Assembly: GCF_018260555.1 (NCBI RefSeq)
Contig: NZ_JAGLBB010000090.1
Location: 1 to 7,776, forward strand
Direction: 5' to 3'
DNA: 7,776 nt
Source of the DNA: Deinococcus sp.
Lineage (GTDB): Bacteria; Deinococcota; Deinococci; Deinococcales; Deinococcaceae
Numbering within the stretch: the stretch's first letter is position 1; every line of letters begins with the position of its first letter. Below the pieces are notes generated by a model. That model ran no database searches. It was not told the origin of the DNA and worked only from the letters and a program-made list of their open reading frames with translations. Positions 6,905 through 7,776 of the stretch are shown in pieces. The translations under genes were made by a program, and so were the position numbers.

Positions 6905-6952
6905 GTACCCGGTTTCCGGCCGGGCACTCCTGCCATTACCATGCTGTCCATG
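6905..6952 (+). repeat. Promoter-like direct repeat, left copy, abutting the IS
   Basis: This segment matches 7700-7747 at 44 of 48 positions, offset by exactly 795 bp. It contains TACCAT (6937-6942) and an ATG (6950-6952). The inverted repeat that is perfect in the right copy has two changes in its left arm here (A at 6907, T at 6913). The IS sequence (GGGTTCTGTC) starts straight after the ATG, so any gene that began here is interrupted. Confidence 0.75.
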
Positions 6953-7699
6953 GGGTTCTGTCAGGTTAATTTGGAGTAGGCTGGTCGGTCGTGCCTGCTG
7001 ACATGAAACCCTACCGCTATCGCTTTCCTAAAAGCATCATCCAGTATGCGGTCTGGCTGTATCACCGCTTCACGCTCAGCTACCGTGACATCGAGGAACT
7101 CCTTCTCCAACGCGGAATTCAGGTCAGCTATGAAACGATTCGTGACTGGTGCGGGAAATTCGGCCCCTCCATCACCAGGGAACCACGAAAACGGGAACCA
7201 CGACGTGGTTCCCGATGGCACCTGGACGAAGCGTGCGTGAAGATCAAGGGGGTCAAGCACTGGTTATGGCGTGCTGTGGACGAGCATGGCGCTGTGCTGG
7301 ACGTTTTTCTTCAAGAGCACCGTGACACTGACGCCGCCAGAACCTTCTTCACCGCACTCCTCAGCGAGTATGAAGCACCAACCACGATCCACACACACAA
7401 ACTCGGCAGCTATGGAGCAGCTATTCGTGAACTGCCTGAGCTTCACGGTGCAGCGCACCGAGAGGTGATTTCGACCGCTAGGTGCAACAATTTGATCGAA
7501 CAGTCGCATCGACCAACGCGAAATCAGGAGCGAAGCCAGAAGGGCTTCAAAGACATTGAGAAGGCGCAGAAATTCCCTGACCTGCACGCTAGAACCAGCA
7601 ATCTCCACCAGCACACCCGAACCACCGTGACCGCCGAAATTCGACGAGGCAACCAGAGAACCGCTTTTCAAACCTGGTCTGTGATTAGCGCGCTTTCGA
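6953..7699 (+). mobile_element. IS6-family insertion sequence remnant, right end lost
   Basis: The element has an IS6-type transposase, and the putative left end GGGTTCTGTCAGGTTAATTT begins at about 6953, similar to the GGnTCTGT-like ends common in this family. The complement of that end is not found before 7776. At about 7700 the transposase frame passes straight into the promoter-like repeat. The right terminus therefore seems deleted or recombined away. No 8-bp target duplication can be assigned. Base composition is clearly lower in G+C than the RM genes. Confidence 0.65.
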
Positions 7700-7755
7700 G
7701 TGCCCGGCTTCCGGCCGGGCACTCCTGCCGTTACCATGCTGTGCATGAGCACTAG
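6991..7755 (+). CDS. IS6-family transposase, probably inactive
   Basis: This is a DDE transposase of the IS6 (IS26/IS240) family. Seen in the 254-aa frame: an N-terminal helix-turn-helix region (about 29-57, SYRDIEELLLQRGIQVSYET), first catalytic Asp D79 in RWHLDEACVKI, the RAVDEHGAVLDVFL strand (94-107), the second-Asp region IHTHKLGSYGAA (133-144), and Glu E170 in NNLIEQSHRP. Family proteins have TDK at the second site; here it is THK, so H136 replaces the catalytic Asp (GAC to CAC), which should abolish transposition. From about residue 236 the protein (SSARLPAGHSC and onward) is encoded by the flanking promoter-like repeat, not by the IS, so the natural C-terminus is gone. The start is GTG at 6991, with GGAG at 6973-6976 rather far upstream; ATG at 7003 is an alternative. 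It is effectively a pseudogene. Confidence 0.85.
   Translation: MPADMKPYRYRFPKSIIQYAVWLYHRFTLSYRDIEELLLQRGIQVSYETIRDWCGKFGPSITREPRKREPRRGSRWHLDEACVKIKGVKHWLWRAVDEHGAVLDVFLQEHRDTDAARTFFTALLSEYEAPTTIHTHKLGSYGAAIRELPELHGAAHREVISTARCNNLIEQSHRPTRNQERSQKGFKDIEKAQKFPDLHARTSNLHQHTRTTVTAEIRRGNQRTAFQTWSVISALSSARLPAGHSCRYHAVHEH
7192..7214. repeat. Perfect 10-bp palindrome inside the transposase gene
   Basis: Arms 7192-7201 and 7205-7214 pair perfectly around GAC. The left arm overlaps a second copy of GGGAACCACGA, present at 7178-7188 and 7193-7203. That direct repeat, 15 bp apart, encodes the doubled REPRK/REPRR in the protein and looks like a small tandem duplication. Confidence 0.6.
7700..7747 (+). 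promoter_or_regulatory. Promoter-like direct repeat, right copy, with inverted repeat and start codon
   Basis: This is the intact copy of the 6905-6952 repeat. A perfect 9-bp inverted repeat, GTGCCCGGC (7700-7708) and GCCGGGCAC (7714-7722) with loop TTCCG, is followed by TACCAT (7732-7737), seven bases, and ATG at 7745. If transcription starts at or near that ATG, the inverted repeat covers the -35 region, so it could be an operator. There is no T-run after it, which argues against a terminator. Confidence 0.5.
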
Positions 7756-7776
7756 GGCGACTGAGAAGGATCTCTT
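7745..7776 (+). CDS. Start of a gene running off the right edge
   Basis: The frame from ATG at 7745 stays open to the end of the window and gives MSTRATEKDL plus two bases. Support is positional: TACCAT lies 7 nt upstream, there is no Shine-Dalgarno, and an operator-like palindrome covers the -35 area, as expected for a leaderless Deinococcus gene. Ten residues are too few to name a family. It overlaps the artificial 3' end of the transposase frame, which stops at 7755. Confidence 0.35.
   Translation, partial: MSTRATEKDL

Noticed and set aside
6901..6912. 12-bp palindrome CCGGGTACCCGG as a regulatory site
   Set aside because: It overlaps the left edge of the promoter-like repeat and is not conserved in the right copy, so it probably arose by chance at the junction.
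1..7776. CRISPR array, tRNA or rRNA genes
   Set aside because: I saw no regularly spaced short repeats and no tRNA- or rRNA-like sequence on either strand.

Overview
The window looks like GC-rich Deinococcus (Deinococcota) chromosome or megaplasmid DNA. I infer this from four things: the strong G/C bias at third codon positions, an IS6-family transposase of the type I associate with Deinococcus, several genes that have no Shine-Dalgarno sequence but a TANNNT box 5-7 nt before the ATG (the leaderless-mRNA layout known from Deinococcus deserti), and a dispersed-repeat-like palindromic block. I could not run a search, so the genus is an inference.

Positions 1-5921 are a rearranged type I restriction-modification locus read mainly from the minus strand. 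hsdR (5921-2688) appears full length, with PD-(D/E)xK nuclease and DEAH translocase motifs. hsdM (1114-5) keeps the SAM-binding and NPPF motifs, but the family sequence stops at residue 354 and the protein ends in a short unrelated tail, so it is probably cut by an insertion or rearrangement whose edge is near position 52. No hsdS is present in the window. Two non-RM genes lie between hsdR and hsdM: a secreted protein of unknown function with a DxNxNG-type loop (2640-1903, minus) and a convergent cytoplasmic protein of unknown function (1210-1872, plus). HsdR acts only in complex with HsdS and HsdM, so with a broken hsdM the system as seen here is probably inactive unless intact partners lie elsewhere.

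Positions 5922-6990 hold no intact gene. They contain a compact block with concentric inverted repeats (6069-6202) that resembles a small dispersed or MITE-like repeat, then a decayed minus-strand coding stretch with an in-frame stop (about 6902-6447).

Positions 6953-7755 carry an IS6-family transposase that looks dead: the second catalytic Asp is His, and its C-terminus runs into unrelated flanking sequence. The IS remnant lies between two copies (44/48 identical, 795 bp apart) of a promoter-like segment that contains an inverted repeat, a TANNNT box and an ATG. The right-hand copy appears to start a gene that runs off the window at 7776. Overall this is an accessory region with a damaged defence locus, an IS scar and repeats.
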